A stretch of DNA of 64,000 nt, taken from assembly GCF_036320965.1 (NCBI RefSeq), contig NC_092270.1, positions 19,469,940-19,533,939 of the forward strand. Direction: 5' to 3'. Made by a program: the position numbers and the translations under genes. Below the pieces are notes generated by a model. The model was not told where the DNA came from. It searched no databases and was given only the letters and a program-made list of their open reading frames with translations. The DNA is from Panulirus ornatus. Its lineage: Eukaryota > Arthropoda > Malacostraca > Decapoda > Palinuridae. Every line of letters begins with the position of its first letter. Within the stretch, counting starts at the first letter, position 1. This document shows positions 35,345 to 47,629 of the stretch, in pieces.

Positions 35345-36890
35345 ACTACACTACGATTAGAAGTAAACAGTTTAGTGCAACATTCCTGTGGGACAACAGA
35401 CCATAACTATACTAGGATTAGAAGTAAACAGTTTAGTGCAACATTCCTGTGGGACAACAGACCATAACTATACTAGGATTAGAAGTAAACAGTTTAGTGT
35501 AACATTCCTGTGGGACAACAGACCATAACTATACTAGGTTTAGAAGTAAACAGTTTAGTGTAACATTCCTGTGGGACAGCAGACCATAACTATACTAGGT
35601 TTAAAAGTAAACAGTTTAGTGTACCATTCCTGTGGGACAACAGACCATAACTATACTAGGATTAGAAGTAAACAGTTTAGTGTAACATTCCTGTAAGACA
35701 ACAGACCATAACTATACTAGGTTTAGAAGTAAACAGTTTAGTGTACCATTCCTGTGGGACAACAGACCATAACTATACTAGGATTAGAAGTAAACAGTTT
35801 AGTGTAACATTCCTGTAAGACAACAGACCATAACTATACTAGGTTTAGAAGTAAACAGTTTAGTGCAACATTCCTGTGGGACAACAGACCATAACTATAC
35901 TAGGTTTAGAAGTAAACAGTTTAGTGCAACATTCCTGTGGGACAACAGACCATAACTATACTAGGATTAGAAGTAAACAGTTTAGTGTAACATTCCTGTG
36001 GGACAACAGACCATAACTATACTAGGATTAGAAGTAAACAGTTTAGTGTAACATTCCTGTGGGACAACAGACCATAACTATACTAGGTTTAGAAGTAAAC
36101 AGTTTAGTGTAACATTCCTGTGGGACAGCAGACCATAACTATACTAGGTTTAGAAGTAAACAGTTTAGTGTACCATTCCTGTGGGACAACAGACCATAAC
36201 TATACTAGGATTAGAAGTAAACAGTTTAGTGTAACATTCCTGTAAGACAACAGACCATAACTATACTAGGTTTAGAAGTAAACAGTTTAGTGTACCATTC
36301 CTGTGGGACAACAGACCATAACTATACTAGGATTAGAAGTAAACAGTTTAGTGTAACATTCCTGTAAGACAACAGACCATAACTATACTAGGATTAGAAG
36401 TAAACAGTTTAGTGTAACATTCCTGTGGGACAACAGACCATAACTATACTAGGATTAGAAGTAAACAGTTTAGTGCAACATTCCTGTGGGACAACAGACC
36501 ATAACTATACTAGGTTTAGAAGTAAACAGTTTAGTGCAACATTCCTGTGGGACAACAGACCATAACTATACTAGGTTTAGAAGTAAACAGTTTAGTGCAA
36601 CATTCCTGTGGGACAACAGACCATAACTATACTAGGATTATGGTTATAAATATACAGTTTAGTGCAACATTCCTGTGGGACAGCAGACCATAACTATACT
36701 AGGATTATGGTTATAAATATACAGTTTAGTGTAACATTCCTGTGGGACAACAGACCATAACTATACTAGGATTATGGTTATAAATATACAGTTTACTGTA
36801 ACATTCCTGTGGGACAACAGACCATAACTATACTAGGATTACGGTTATAAATATACAGTTTAGTGCAACATTCCTGTGGGGTAACAGAGT
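35345..36890. repeat. 61-nt array, 25 copies
   Basis: Blocks gattagaagtaaacagttta, gtgtaacattcctgtgggac and aacagaccataactatacta. Higher-order duplication: the series 35,450-35,900 recurs about 550 nt on. The last four copies carry a tatggttataaatatacagt variant. Confidence 0.95.
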
Positions 36891-37560
36891 ACATTAGGAT
36901 TCTGTTTTTATAAGTAAACAGTTTAGTATAACAAACCAGTGTGGTAACAAAGTATACTACGATTGTTTATAAGTAAACAGTTTAGTATAACAAACCAGTG
37001 TGGTAACAGTATACGATTGTTTATAAGTAAACAGTTTAGTATAACAAACCAGTGTGGTAACAGAGTATACTACGATTGTTTATAAGTAAACAGTTTAGTA
37101 TAACAAACCAGTGTGGTAACAGTATACTACGATTGTTTATAAGTAAACAGTTTAGTATAACAAACCAGTGTGGTAACAGTATACTACGATTGTTTATAAG
37201 TAAACAGTTTAGTATAACAAACCAGTGTGGTAACAGTATACTACGATTGTTTATAAGTAAACAGTTTAGTATAACAAACCAGTGTGGTAACAGTATACTA
37301 CGATTGTTTATAAGTAAACAGTTTAGTATAACAAACCAGTGTGGTAACAGTATACTACGATTGTTTATAAGTAAACAGTTTAGTATAACAAACCAGTGTG
37401 GTAACAGTATACTACGATTGTTTATAAGTAAACAGTTTAGTATAACAAACCAGTGTGGTAACAGTATACTACGATTGTTTATAAGTAAACTGTTTAGTAT
37501 ACTATTCCTGTGGGGTGGCACAGGACACTAGGCTTCTGTTTATAAATAAACTGTTTAGTG
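36891..37560. repeat. 57-nt array related to the 61-nt array
   Basis: About 11 copies of cgattgtttataagtaaaca with gtttagtataacaaaccagt. It shares aagtaaacagtttagt with the 61-nt array, so both descend from one unit. Confidence 0.95.
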
Positions 37561-37681
37561 TAATAGTCTTAGGGAGAAAGTTCTTAAGTGTTTCTTAACA
37601 TTTTAAGTAAGTGGGTTCAGCATTTATGTCATTTCAGCGGTGTTCGTTATCCACAAGTCTGTGTATGTTTACGTTAATAGG

Positions 37682-37714
<33 letters not shown>
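37561..37714. other. Unique sequence and short (GT)n
   Basis: GT run at 37,685-37,714; otherwise nothing recognised. Confidence 0.5.
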
Positions 37715-37715
<1 letters not shown>

Positions 37716-38077
37716 TGACGTCATGCACAAGTTTCATCAGGCAGCAGCAGCTGGAGGGGCAGGAGGAGGAAGGGGGGGCCCAGCCGGGGCGCGGGGCGCG
37801 GCGGGGCCGGGTCCGCCCCGCCACTACACCTCGCCTGTTGCAGCGTGTCGGGCGGGCGGGCGGAGGAGGAGGAGGAGGAGGAGGGAGCAGCCAAGTAGGC
37901 AGGTCGGACCTCCGCTCGCCTCACTCACTCCCTGGTCGCCCGCCACCACGCACCACCGTCGTCGCGCCGCGCCACGCCGCCGCGCCTCGTACGCGCCTAC
38001 GCTCTGTTGGAAATACGTTATTCATCTCTACACTGTTGGGTGGTTTTATACAACAGCTACGCATTAGCCATTACACA
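37715..38077 (+). promoter_or_regulatory. CpG-rich island, candidate promoter and 5' UTR exon
   Basis: The most CpG-dense stretch of the window (gccggggcgcggggcgcggc, cgtcgtcgcgccgcgccacg). It starts with CRE tgacgtca (37716-37723) and ends with a strong donor acaca|gtaagt at 38077/38078. Its + frames give only low-complexity text, so a non-coding first exon is more likely than a coding one. The nearest downstream acceptor-plus-ATG candidate is at 45,078. Inference only. Confidence 0.4.
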
Positions 38078-38518
38078 GTAAGTACGAAACATGTGTTTGG
38101 AGGTGATTTCTCGTCTTAAAAGAGCGGAGGGATTTGAGGATGGAGAGTGTATGACTGAAGTGATGTTAACTTGGTACATGATGTGAAATGTTTCCATGTG
38201 AGTGATGTGGTGTAGTGTTTGGGGAGTAGTTGTGTGTGGGAGGGGAGTGGGAGTAGATGGTGTGTGGGAGGGGGAGTATGCTGTGTGTGTGTGTATGTGT
38301 GGGAGGGGACTGGGAGAAGGCTGTGTGTGTGTGTGGGGGGGAGGGAGGGAGAGCGCTGGGAGTAGGCTGAGGGAGGGAAGGAGAGCGCTGGGAGTAGGCT
38401 GTGTGTGGGAGGGAGGGAAGGAGAACGCTGGGAGTAGGCTGTGTGTGGGAGGAAGGGAGAGCGATGGGAGTAGGCAGTGTGTGGGAGGGAGGGAGGGAGG
38501 GAGAACGCTGGGAGTAGG

Positions 38519-38554
<36 letters not shown>

Positions 38555-38640
38555 GACGGGAGTGGCTGTGTCATCTGTATAATCTCTTCCTGTGTTTCAT
38601 GATGTGTTTACCTTGACTCACATACTTGCTTGTCATGTTG
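38078..38640. repeat. GT/GGGA-rich degenerate repeats
   Basis: 38,220-38,520 repeats gggagtaggctgtgtgtggg and agggaaggagagcgct about seven times, followed by (GT)n to 38,550. Confidence 0.85.
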
Positions 38641-40400
38641 GAGAGACGTTGTAGTGTTGGGGACGTGAAGTGATGGTGTTGGAGAGACGTGGTGTTAGTG
38701 TGTGAGATGGACGTGTAGTGCTGCTGTGTTGGAGGGATGCTGTGTGGGAGGGACGTGTAGTGCTGCTGTGTTGGAGGGACGTGTAGTGCTGCTGTGTTGG
38801 AGGGACGTGTAGTGCTGCTGTGTTGGAGGGACGTGTAGTGCTGCTGTGTTGGAGGGACGTGTAGTGCTGCTGTGTTGGAGGGACGTGTAGTGCTACTGTG
38901 TTGGAGGGACGTGTAGTGCTACTGTGTTGGAGGGACGTGTAGTGCTGCTGTGTTGGAGGGACGTGTAGTGCTGCTGTGTTGGAGGGACGTGTAGTGCTGC
39001 TGTGTTGGAGGGACGTGTAGTGCTGCTGTGTTGGAGGGACGTGTAGTGCTACTGTGTTGGAGGGATGTGTAGTGCTGCTGTGTTGGAGGGACGTGTAGTG
39101 CTGCTGTGTTGGAGGGACGTGTAGTGCTGCTGTGTTGGAGGGACGTGTAGTGCTGCTGTGTTGGAGGGACGTGTAGTGCTTCAATGTTGAAGGGACGTGT
39201 AGTGCTGCTGTGTTGGAGGGACGTGTAGTGCTACTGTGTTGGAGGGACGTGTAGTGCTGCTGTGTTGGAGGGAAGTGTAGTGCTGCTGTGTTGGAGGGAC
39301 GTGTAGTGCTACTGTGTTGGAGGGACGTGTAGTGCTGCTGTGTTGGAGGGACGTGTAGTGCTTCAATGTTGGAGGGACGTGTAGTGCTGCTGTGTTGGAG
39401 GGACGTGTAGTGCTGCTGTGTTGGAGGGACGTGTAGGGCTGCTCTGTTGGAGGGACATGTAGTGCTGCTGTGTTGGAGGGACGTGTAGTGCTGCTGTGTT
39501 GGAGGGACGTGTAGTGCTGCTGTGTTGGAGGGACGTGTAGTGCTGCTGTGTTGGAGGGACGTGTAGTGCTACTGTGTTGGAGGGACGTGTAGTGCTGCTG
39601 TGTTGGAGGGAAGTGTAGTGCTGCTGTGTTGGAGGGACGTGTAGTGCTACTGTGTTGGAGGGACGTGTAGTGCTGCTGTGTTGGAGGGACGTGTAGTGCT
39701 TCAATGTTGGAGGGACGTGTAGTGCTGCTGTGTTGGAGGGACGTGTAGTGCTGCTGTGTTGGAGGGACGTGTAGTTCTGCTGTGTTGGAGGGAAGTGTAG
39801 TGCTGCTGTGTTGGAGGGATGCTGTGTGGGAGGGACGTGAAGTGCTTCTGTGTTGGAGGGACGTGTAGTGCTGCTGTGTTGGAGGGACGTGTAGTGCTGC
39901 TGTGTTGGAGGGACATGTAGTGCTGCTGTGTTGGAGGGACATGTAGTGCTGCTGTATTGGAGGGAAGTGTAGTGCTGCTGTGTTGGAGGGACGTGTAGTG
40001 CTACTGTGTTGGAAGGACGTGTAGTGCTGCTGTGTTGGAGGGAAGTGTAGTGCTGCTGTGTTGGAGGGACGTGTAGTGCTGCTGTGTTGGAGGGAAGTGT
40101 AGTGCTGCTGTGTTGGAGGGACATGTAGTGCTGCTGTGTTGGAGGGACGTGTAGTGCTGCTGTGTTGGAGGGACATGTAGTGCTGCTGTGTTGGAGGGAC
40201 GTGTAGTGCTGCTGTGTTGGAGGGACATGTAGTGCTGCTGTGTTGGAGGGACGTGTAGTGCTGCTGTGTTGGAGGGACATGTAGTGCTGCTGTGTTGGAG
40301 GGACGTGTAGTGCTTCAATGTTGGAGGGACGTGTACTGCTGCTGTGTTGGTTGGACGTGTAGTGCTGCTGTGTTGGAGGGACATGTAGTGTTGGTGTGTG
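38641..40400. repeat. 26-nt minisatellite, ~66 copies
   Basis: Core gtagtgctgctgtgttggag plus ggacgt. Variants (gctact, gcttcaa, ggaagt, ggacat) recur in blocks, e.g. the gcttcaatgttg copy at 39,180, 39,361, 39,697 and 40,312. Open in all minus frames, not coding. Confidence 0.96.
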
Positions 40401-40845
40401 TCGTATGGACGGTTTGAACTGGGCGTGAGCTCAGTAGCTGTGGGTTCATGAGGGAAACGTGGGGCCATGATGGGTAGTGGTCAGGCGGGGTATGGGGAAA
40501 CATGGGGCCATGATGGGTAGTGGTCAGGCGAGGTATGGGGAAACATGGGGCCATGATGGGTAGTGGTCAGGTGAGGTATGGGGAAACATGGGGCCATGAT
40601 GGGTAGTGGTCAGGTGGGGTATGGGGAAACATGGGGCCATGATGGGTAGTGGTCAGGTGGGGTATGGGGAAACATGGGGCCATGATGGGTAGTGGTCAGG
40701 CGAGGTATGGGGAAACATGGGGCCATGATGGGTAGTGGTCAGGTGGGGTATGGGGAAACATGGGGCCATGATGGGTAGTGGTCAGGTGGGGTATGGGGAA
40801 ACATGGGGCCATGATGGGTAGTGGTCAGGTGAGGTATGGGCCCGG
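40401..40845. repeat. 43-nt G-rich repeat
   Basis: Nine copies around ggggaaacatggggccatga and tgggtagtggtcagg. Confidence 0.94.
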
Positions 40846-40934
40846 GGATGTGTGGGTGAGCCAGGCCAAGTGGTCGCCAGACCTGGTCGTTGGCTTGGGT
40901 CGCTGTGGGCGGCCGACTTAACTGGTTCTCGCTC

Positions 40935-41335
40935 ACGCGTCTTCATCAATAATCCATATTTGTTTACCTGTTTACTGTACGCGTCTTCATCAATAATCCA
41001 TATTTGTTTACCTGTTTACTGTACGCGTCTTTGTCAACAGTTCATATTTGTTTACCTGTTTACTGTACGCGTCTTCATCAATAATCCATATTTGTTTACC
41101 TGTTTACTGTACGCGTCTTTGTCAACAGTTCATATTTGTTTACCTGTTTACTGTACGCGTCTTTGTCAATAATTCATATTTGTTTACCTGTTTACTGTAC
41201 GCGTCTTTGTCAACAGTTCATATTTGTTTACCTGTTTACTGTACGCGTCTTTGTCAATAATTCATATTTGTTTACCTGTTTACTGTACGCGTCTTTGTCA
41301 ATAATTCATATTTGTTTACCTGTTTACTGTACGTT
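40935..41335. repeat. 44-nt repeat, nine copies
   Basis: Core catatttgtttacctgttta and ctgtacgcgtctt, with alternating catcaataatc and tgtcaacagtt segments. Confidence 0.95.
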
Positions 41336-41360
41336 ATACTGTCATACATACATGATCATA

Positions 41361-41408
<48 letters not shown>

Positions 41409-41638
41409 CGGACTCCGCCTGCTTGCGGCGATCCTCGGCGTACGGACTCTTCGACGAACTTTCCATTCCCCGAGAGTAACACCCTTCCCCTGCTACAGAT
41501 CGAAGCGCAGCCTTAAAAGCTGCGGTACTCCCTGGAGGAAGGGGGGGGGTGTCATGTGGATAGATTGCTGCCACATCGATAGATAATTCCCTTATCTGTC
41601 CACCTCGTATCTCCCACAACAACACACACACACACACA

Positions 41639-41670
<32 letters not shown>

Positions 41671-41699
41671 TACACACACACACACACACACACGCGTGC
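41336..41699. other. Unique sequence between GT and CA microsatellites
   Basis: (GT)n at 41,366-41,405 and (CA)n at 41,622-41,693 bracket about 215 nt of unique sequence with no recognised gene. The two microsatellites are complementary and could pair. Confidence 0.5.
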
Positions 41700-41871
41700 A
41701 TCTCCGTGGTGTTGTGGTGAGCGCTACTGGCCGTCATGCATGCACGGAGAGCGCCTGCTGGCATCAAACTGGCACAGGGTCGACTCTTGGTCGCGGCATT
41801 CGGCTCACAGTCAACCCAGCCGATCATCTTCCCCTTGAGGCAGGTCTACCATATGGGTACCTGGCATAGGC

Positions 41872-41907
<36 letters not shown>
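41700..41907 (+). mobile_element. tRNA-derived SINE, copy 2
   Basis: Head ccgtggtgttgtggtgagcg (A-box like) and gggtcgactcttg (B-box with one base lost), body, then tail gggtacctggcataggc running into (TG)n. The tail matches that of the SINE at 30,125. Confidence 0.65.
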
Positions 41908-41909
<2 letters not shown>

Positions 41910-42160
41910 AAGCATTAACTACCCACTAATACACTGTGCATGGCTCGTATGACATACAATTATGGGTCAGGACAATGCCAGGCTATTCAACCAATCAAGT
42001 CACGAGTACAAGAACGAGGCGAGATGACAAGGGGACGTCAGATAACGATGATAAGATCACAACTGCTTGTTATCGCTGGTCATGGTTCAGTGTTGTCATC
42101 AACAACTTGCCCAGGGTGGAAACACAATAATAACAATGGAAACCTAATCATGACGCCATC
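41908..42160. other. Unique sequence
   Basis: No feature recognised. Confidence 0.5.
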
Positions 42161-42164
42161 TTAT

Positions 42165-43690
42165 AAATACATATATCTATATATGATCATATAATGTTCA
42201 TAAGATAATCATATATCTATATATGATCATATAATGTTCATAAGTAAATCATATATCTATATATGAACATATAATGTTCATAAGTAAATCATATATCTAT
42301 ATATGATCATATAATGTTCATAAGTAAATCATATATCTATATATAAACATATAATGTTCATAAGTAAATCATATATCTATATATGATCATATAATGTTCA
42401 TAAGTAAATCATATATCTATATATAAACATATAATGTTCATAAGTAAATCATATATCTATATATGATCATATAATGTTCATAAGTAAACCATATATCTAT
42501 ATATGAACATATAATGTTCATAAGTAAACCATATATCTATATATGATCATATAATGTTCATAAGATAATCATATATCTATATATGAACATATAATGTTCA
42601 TAAGTAAATCATATATCTATATATGATCATATAATGTTCATAAGTAAATCATATATCTATATATGATCATATAATGTTCATAAGTAAATCATATATCTAT
42701 ATATGAACATATAATGTTCATAAGTAAATCATATATCTATATATGAACATATAATGTTCATAAGTAAATCATATATCTATATATGATCATATAATGTTCA
42801 TAAGTAAATCATATATCTATATATGAACATATAATGTTCATAAGTAAATCATATATCTATATATGAACATATAATGTTCATAAGTAAATCATATATCTAT
42901 ATATGATCATATAATGTTCATAAGTAAATCATATATCTATATATGATCATATAATGTTCATAAGTAAATCATATATCTATATATGTACATATAATGTTCA
43001 TAAGTAAACCATATATCTATATATGAACATATAATGTTCATAAGTAAACCATATATCTATATATGAGCATATAATGTTCATAAGTAAACCATATATCTAT
43101 ATATGATCATATAATGTTCATAAGTAAACCATATATCTATATATAAACATATAATGTTCATAAGTAAACCATATATCTATATATAAACATATAATGTTCA
43201 TAAGTAAACCATATATATATATATAAACATATAATGTTCATAAGTAAACCATATATCTATATATGAACATATAATGTTCATAAGTAAATCATATATCTAT
43301 ATATGATCATATAATGTTCATAAGTAAATCATATATCTATATATGTACATATAATGTTCATAAGTAAACCATATATCTATATATAAACATATAATGTTCA
43401 TAAGTAAACCATATATCTATATATGAGCATATAATGTTCATAAGTAAACCATATATCTATATATGAACATATAATGTTCATAAGTAAACCATATATCTAT
43501 ATATAAACATATAATGTTCATAAGTAAACCATATATCTATATATGAACATATAATGTTCATAAGTAAACCATATATCTATATATGAACATATAATGTTCA
43601 TAAGTAAACCATATATCTATATATGATCATATAATGTTCATAAGTAAACCATATATCTATATATGAACATATAATGTTCGTAAGGAACTC
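42165..43690. repeat. 40-nt AT-rich array, 38 copies, no indels
   Basis: Unit catatatctatatatgatca plus tataatgttcataagtaaat. Every copy I checked is exactly 40 nt; variation is limited to a few positions (gatc/gaac/aaac/gagc/gtac and aaat/aaac). Confidence 0.96.
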
Positions 43691-43895
43691 CTATCTATTT
43701 CTGCGCGCTTGAGACTCGAACCCAGGCCGGGCAACGAGGACTGTGGAGGGAGCAGGCGCGCGTGCCAGTGCACTGCGACCCAGGAACCTGGGATCACTGT
43801 TCGTCATCAACTCACAGGCCAACACGGGTCAGGTGTTCGCCCACATATTCTCCATGACCCAGGCTCGATTTGCTAACACGCAAAGGTGATATTAT
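43691..43895 (-). mobile_element. tRNA-like SINE fragment
   Basis: On the minus strand ggcctgggttcgagtctcaa carries a good B-box (gggttcgagtc) and ends gcgcgcag; upstream, gtgcactggcacgcgcg could be a worn A-box. A dispersed SINE head is more likely than a functional tRNA because the acceptor stem does not pair. Confidence 0.5.
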
Positions 43896-44110
43896 ACTAT
43901 TCGCCATTTCCCGCATTAGCGACGTAGCGTTAAGAACAGAGGACTGAGCCTTTGAGGGAATATCCTCACTTGGTCTCCTACCCTGTTCCTTCTTATGGAA
44001 AATTAAAAACGAGAGGGGAAGATTTCCAGCCCCCCGCTCCCTCCCCTTTTAGTCGCCTTCTACGACATGCAGGGAATACGTGGGAAGTATTCTTTCTATC
44101 CCCAGGGATA

Positions 44111-44112
<2 letters not shown>
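43896..44112 (-). mobile_element. SINE-like element, copy III
   Basis: Inverted copy of the 27,327 element: attcgccatttcccgcatta through tagtcgccttctacgacatg to tccccagggata, followed by (AT)n to 44,192. T-run replaced by attaaaaac. Confidence 0.8.
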
Positions 44113-44192
<80 letters not shown>

Positions 44193-44194
<2 letters not shown>

Positions 44195-44280
44195 AATGAC
44201 TGTTATATTTCTCTCTTGTGTCTCCCCTGATGATGTGATTATTACACGAAAGTGCGCTTGGGAACTTTGCCATTCACAAT
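44193..44280 (-). mobile_element. Unrecognised dispersed repeat, copy 3
   Basis: gtgattattacacgaaagtg and cgcttgggaactttg match 29,925-30,015. Again adjacent to an AT microsatellite. Confidence 0.7.
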
Positions 44281-44521
44281 ACTGAGGTACGTCAACCATT
44301 CCTAACATTGTAGCTTGACAGTGTCACATTTAATGTTGTCTCACATAGTCACATATGATGCCGTCTCACATAATGTCACATATGATGCCGTCTCACATAA
44401 TGTCACATAGGAGTTCATCTCTCATACATGTACCACGATTTCCTGTGGGATGTCTATACAGAAGGCAGACCACCTGCATGGAATCAACACCATGTTTTGT
44501 GGCTCATTCTTCTACTACAGC

Positions 44522-44573
<52 letters not shown>

Positions 44574-45077
44574 TGCTACCCGCCTACAGCTGTGTAATTC
44601 ATCTTCTTAATCATTGCGGAAACTGAAGTGTGGAAGTGGCCATGGGAGACGCTTTCACCAGGTATGTGTGTGTGTGTGTGAGGAAGGTGCGCCCCACTAC
44701 GTTAGAACACAATCCCTCCCTCGCCTCCCTCACACCGACCCATGCCACCAGCTCCTGTAGTGTGGACGAGGAAGAAAAGCAGTGTGAGAAGCAGGGCAGT
44801 GTTAAGGGAAGGCAGGGGGCCCAGACTGTAGAAGGTCAGGGCCAATGTGCCACAGAGTGAAAAGGAAAACCCGGAAACTGTGATGATACTTGTGTTCTGA
44901 GGTCGTCTTAATCCAATGTAACTTGCCCGAAAAAAACCCACTTATGTCTTTATTGACTGGTCTAGTGGTCGTGTGCGGGGGAGGGTGTTAGCATACCCGG
45001 AAGTGTGTGTGTGAGGTAGTTGTACCTACTAGAAATGCCGTTCTTCTTTGCCTAATGATGTCAATATTATATTTCAG
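44281..45077. other. Unique sequence with (CA)n
   Basis: Four copies of a 27-nt catatgatgccgtctcacat repeat at 44,330-44,410, (CA)n at 44,522-44,571, otherwise no supported gene. It ends in acceptor-like tatatttcag. Confidence 0.5.
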
Positions 45078-45101
45078 AGAGACGTGGAGTGAGGAGGGAA
45101 G

Positions 45102-45131
45102 ATGGCCTTCTACCACGGCACAGCACAAGAG
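45102..45131 (+). CDS. Candidate first coding exon MAFYHGTAQE
   Basis: Acceptor tattatatttcag at 45,077, a 24-nt leader, a good start context (gggaagATGGCC), ten codons and donor gag|gtgggt in phase 0. The next candidate acceptor (45,774) opens in the same phase. No family recognised; supported only by splice signals and frame. Confidence 0.4.
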
Positions 45132-45689
45132 GTGGGTCACTCAGTCTCTCTCTGGTGAGCAAAACATACGGTTCGTTATACTCACATGTCCCCCTTACTG
45201 ACCAGACGCTAAAGCATACTCTTATACCCCTTAGTATAACACGCCACTAACATACCAGCGGTCCAATGTTGTGAGTGGCCAAGGGTAGTGACCCCACAAG
45301 CTCTAGCTGTACGTGAGGTCCAGGCTACTGTAGCCGTGGCCTTCGCCCTCCACTTCCTCACTCCTTTCCGCTGAAATGAAGTTACTACTTCCCTCCCCAC
45401 ACTGAACACACCCTCCCCCCCCCCCCCAACTCGCCTTCACCAAGGACAACTGCAGCTGCCCTCCCCACCACCAGCAAGCTCCCCTCTTCTCCCCCAACTC
45501 TCTCTCTCTCTCTCCCCATGCCCCATCACCTCCTAAACTCCCCACATTCTGCCCCTCATACATCGCTCGTCCAAGTGGGGCATTTTCATGCGTCGCATCC
45601 TCCATCCAGCGGTGCCGTAGCGCCCTCTAGCCCTAGCCACCACCTGGTACCAGCCCTCTACCATCACCACTACCATCACCGTGGTACTA

Positions 45690-45754
<65 letters not shown>

Positions 45755-45774
45755 AGCCTCACTCCCGCGCGCAG
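45132..45774. other. Candidate intron with C-rich and (AC)n runs
   Basis: Holds a C10 run at 45,417 and (AC)n at 45,691-45,752; no gene seen. Confidence 0.4.
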
Positions 45775-46585
45775 CTGGCCCTCCTCCTGCTGCTGGTCGA
45801 CCCACACACCGTGGATGACCTCCCTCACATCCAGCATCTCCTGCACTCATCTGTGCTCAACCTCACCCCACAAGGCTACACCCCCACACCCGGCCCTCAC
45901 CCACAGGCTACACCCCTACACCTGGCCCTCACCCACAGGCTACACCCCTACACCTGGCCCTCACCCACAGGCTACACTCCTACACCTGGCCCTCACCCAC
46001 AGGCTACACTCCTACACCTGGCCCTCACCCACAGGCGACACCCACACACCTGGCCCTCACCCACAGGCTACACCCCTACACCCGGCCCTCACCCACAGGC
46101 TACATCCCTACACCTGGCCCTCACCCACAGGCTACACCCCTACACCCGGCCCTCACCCACAGGCTACACTCCTACACCTGGCCCTTACCCACAGGCTACA
46201 CTCCTACACCTGGCCCTCACCCACAGGCTACACCCCTACACCCGGCCCTCACCCACAGGCTACACCCCCACACCCGGCCCTTACCCACAGGCTACACCCC
46301 AACACCTGGCCCTCACCCACAGGCTACACCCCCACACCCGGCCCTTACCCACAGGCTACACCCCAACACCTGGCCCTCACCTCCCCAACATAGCCACACC
46401 CACACCCACATGCTACACCAAGCAAAACTGTCACGCCCAACACGACCCCGCTTCAGTACACCCCACACCCAGACAGCCTACACCCACCCACCCACTACCA
46501 ACTCCCATCCTTCCACTACACTGTCTCTCCAGTCCCCCCCCCCCCGGCAACACCCCCCCCCCCTCCCACCCCCAATCATCCACCA
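45775..46585 (+). CDS. Candidate second exon, hydrophobic start then coding-open repeat
   Basis: Acceptor cgcgcgcag, then phase 0 text LALLLLLVDPHTVDDLPHIQ and HLLHSSVLNLTPQ, which looks like genuine helical protein, followed by a 32-nt array that stays open and a Pro/Thr-rich end at donor acca|gtaagg (46,585). Joined to the exon at 45,102 it reads GTAQELALLLLLVDPHTVDD. No known domain recognised. It may be the 5' part of the ankyrin-caspase gene at 50.4 kb, but the phases there could not be reconciled with certainty. Confidence 0.35.
45855..46390. repeat. 32-nt C-rich array, ~16 copies
   Basis: Core ggccctcacccacaggctac and acccctacacct. The + strand has no GT dinucleotide anywhere in the array, while each copy has an acceptor-like ccctcacccacag. 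Confidence 0.95.
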
Positions 46586-46761
46586 GTAAGGGCATTTAAC
46601 CTTCGCTACGCGTTCCAAGACAAGAGAATACAGACATAGTAACTAATGACCTATTAAGAGGTCAGGTGAACGAGGAGACAGGACAGTACAGCAGAAGGCT
46701 CCCTTCCCCCATCCACCACTCCCTATATGACACCAAAAGGCAGGGAAATAACCATGCAGGG

Positions 46762-46826
<65 letters not shown>

Positions 46827-46985
46827 GTAGACAGGGGACTCTACCATGGTTAGGTTAGGGTGAATATCAACATAAAACACATTCAAATCTAATCCTAGAC
46901 GCCAAACACTGTACCCCATCTCTCGTATCTCAAAATCCATGAATCAAAAACATAAATAAATAAGTGAAATGTGTGTCTAGTGTGA
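46586..46985. other. Unique sequence with (GT)n
   Basis: GT run at 46,768-46,824; nothing else recognised. Confidence 0.5.
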
Positions 46986-46989
46986 TTTC

Positions 46990-47350
46990 TGTACTGGTTT
47001 ACTACTAAAAATTAACTGCATTATATTAACTAATAACTAATATCATTATACTAATAATTAATAGCATTATATTAACTAATAACTAATATAATTATACTAA
47101 TAATTAATAGCATTATATTAACTAATAACTAATATCATTATACTAATAATTAATAGCATTATATTAACTAATAACTAATATAATTATACTAATAATTAAT
47201 AGCATTATATTAACTAATAACTAATATAATTATACTAATAATTAATAGCATTATATTAACTAATAACTAATATAATTATACTAATAACCAATAGCATTAT
47301 ATTAACTAATAACCAATAGCATTATATTAACTGATAACTAAAATATTAAT
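46990..47350. repeat. AT-rich ~46-nt array
   Basis: Eight copies of cattatattaactaataact with aatataattatactaataa. Confidence 0.93.
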
Positions 47351-47629
47351 GATTTTATTAATAACTGACATCATTATACTAATAATTAATACCATTATGT
47401 TAACTAATAACTAAGAGCATTATTAGAGTAATTGTGAAATTGTTTTATTAAAGATGGTGTTGAGCAGCCACTGCCCAAACATCCAATGGTAATTTGATAA
47501 TTTATTTATCAATTACTCTTCTCTGGGTAACAGAAAGCCAGCATTTGTGATCATTATATGATCGGGAGTAAAAACCACGTCTTGTGTTGCATTTTATATC
47601 TCATAGTCAAAAAGTCTTTATTTTTGGGG
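47351..47629. other. Unique sequence
   Basis: No feature recognised. Confidence 0.5.

Noticed and set aside
37684..38067. Gly/Arg/Ala-rich protein in the CpG island
   Set aside because: Low-complexity text from GC-rich DNA and a GT run; no domain, and the donor at 38,077 fits a non-coding exon.
38633..40468. Minus-strand His/Thr/Ser-rich open frames
   Set aside because: The 26-nt unit lacks stops in all minus frames, so the frames are shadows of the array.
43691..43800. Functional tRNA gene
   Set aside because: A B-box is present but the A-box is worn and no acceptor stem can be paired; a SINE head fits better.
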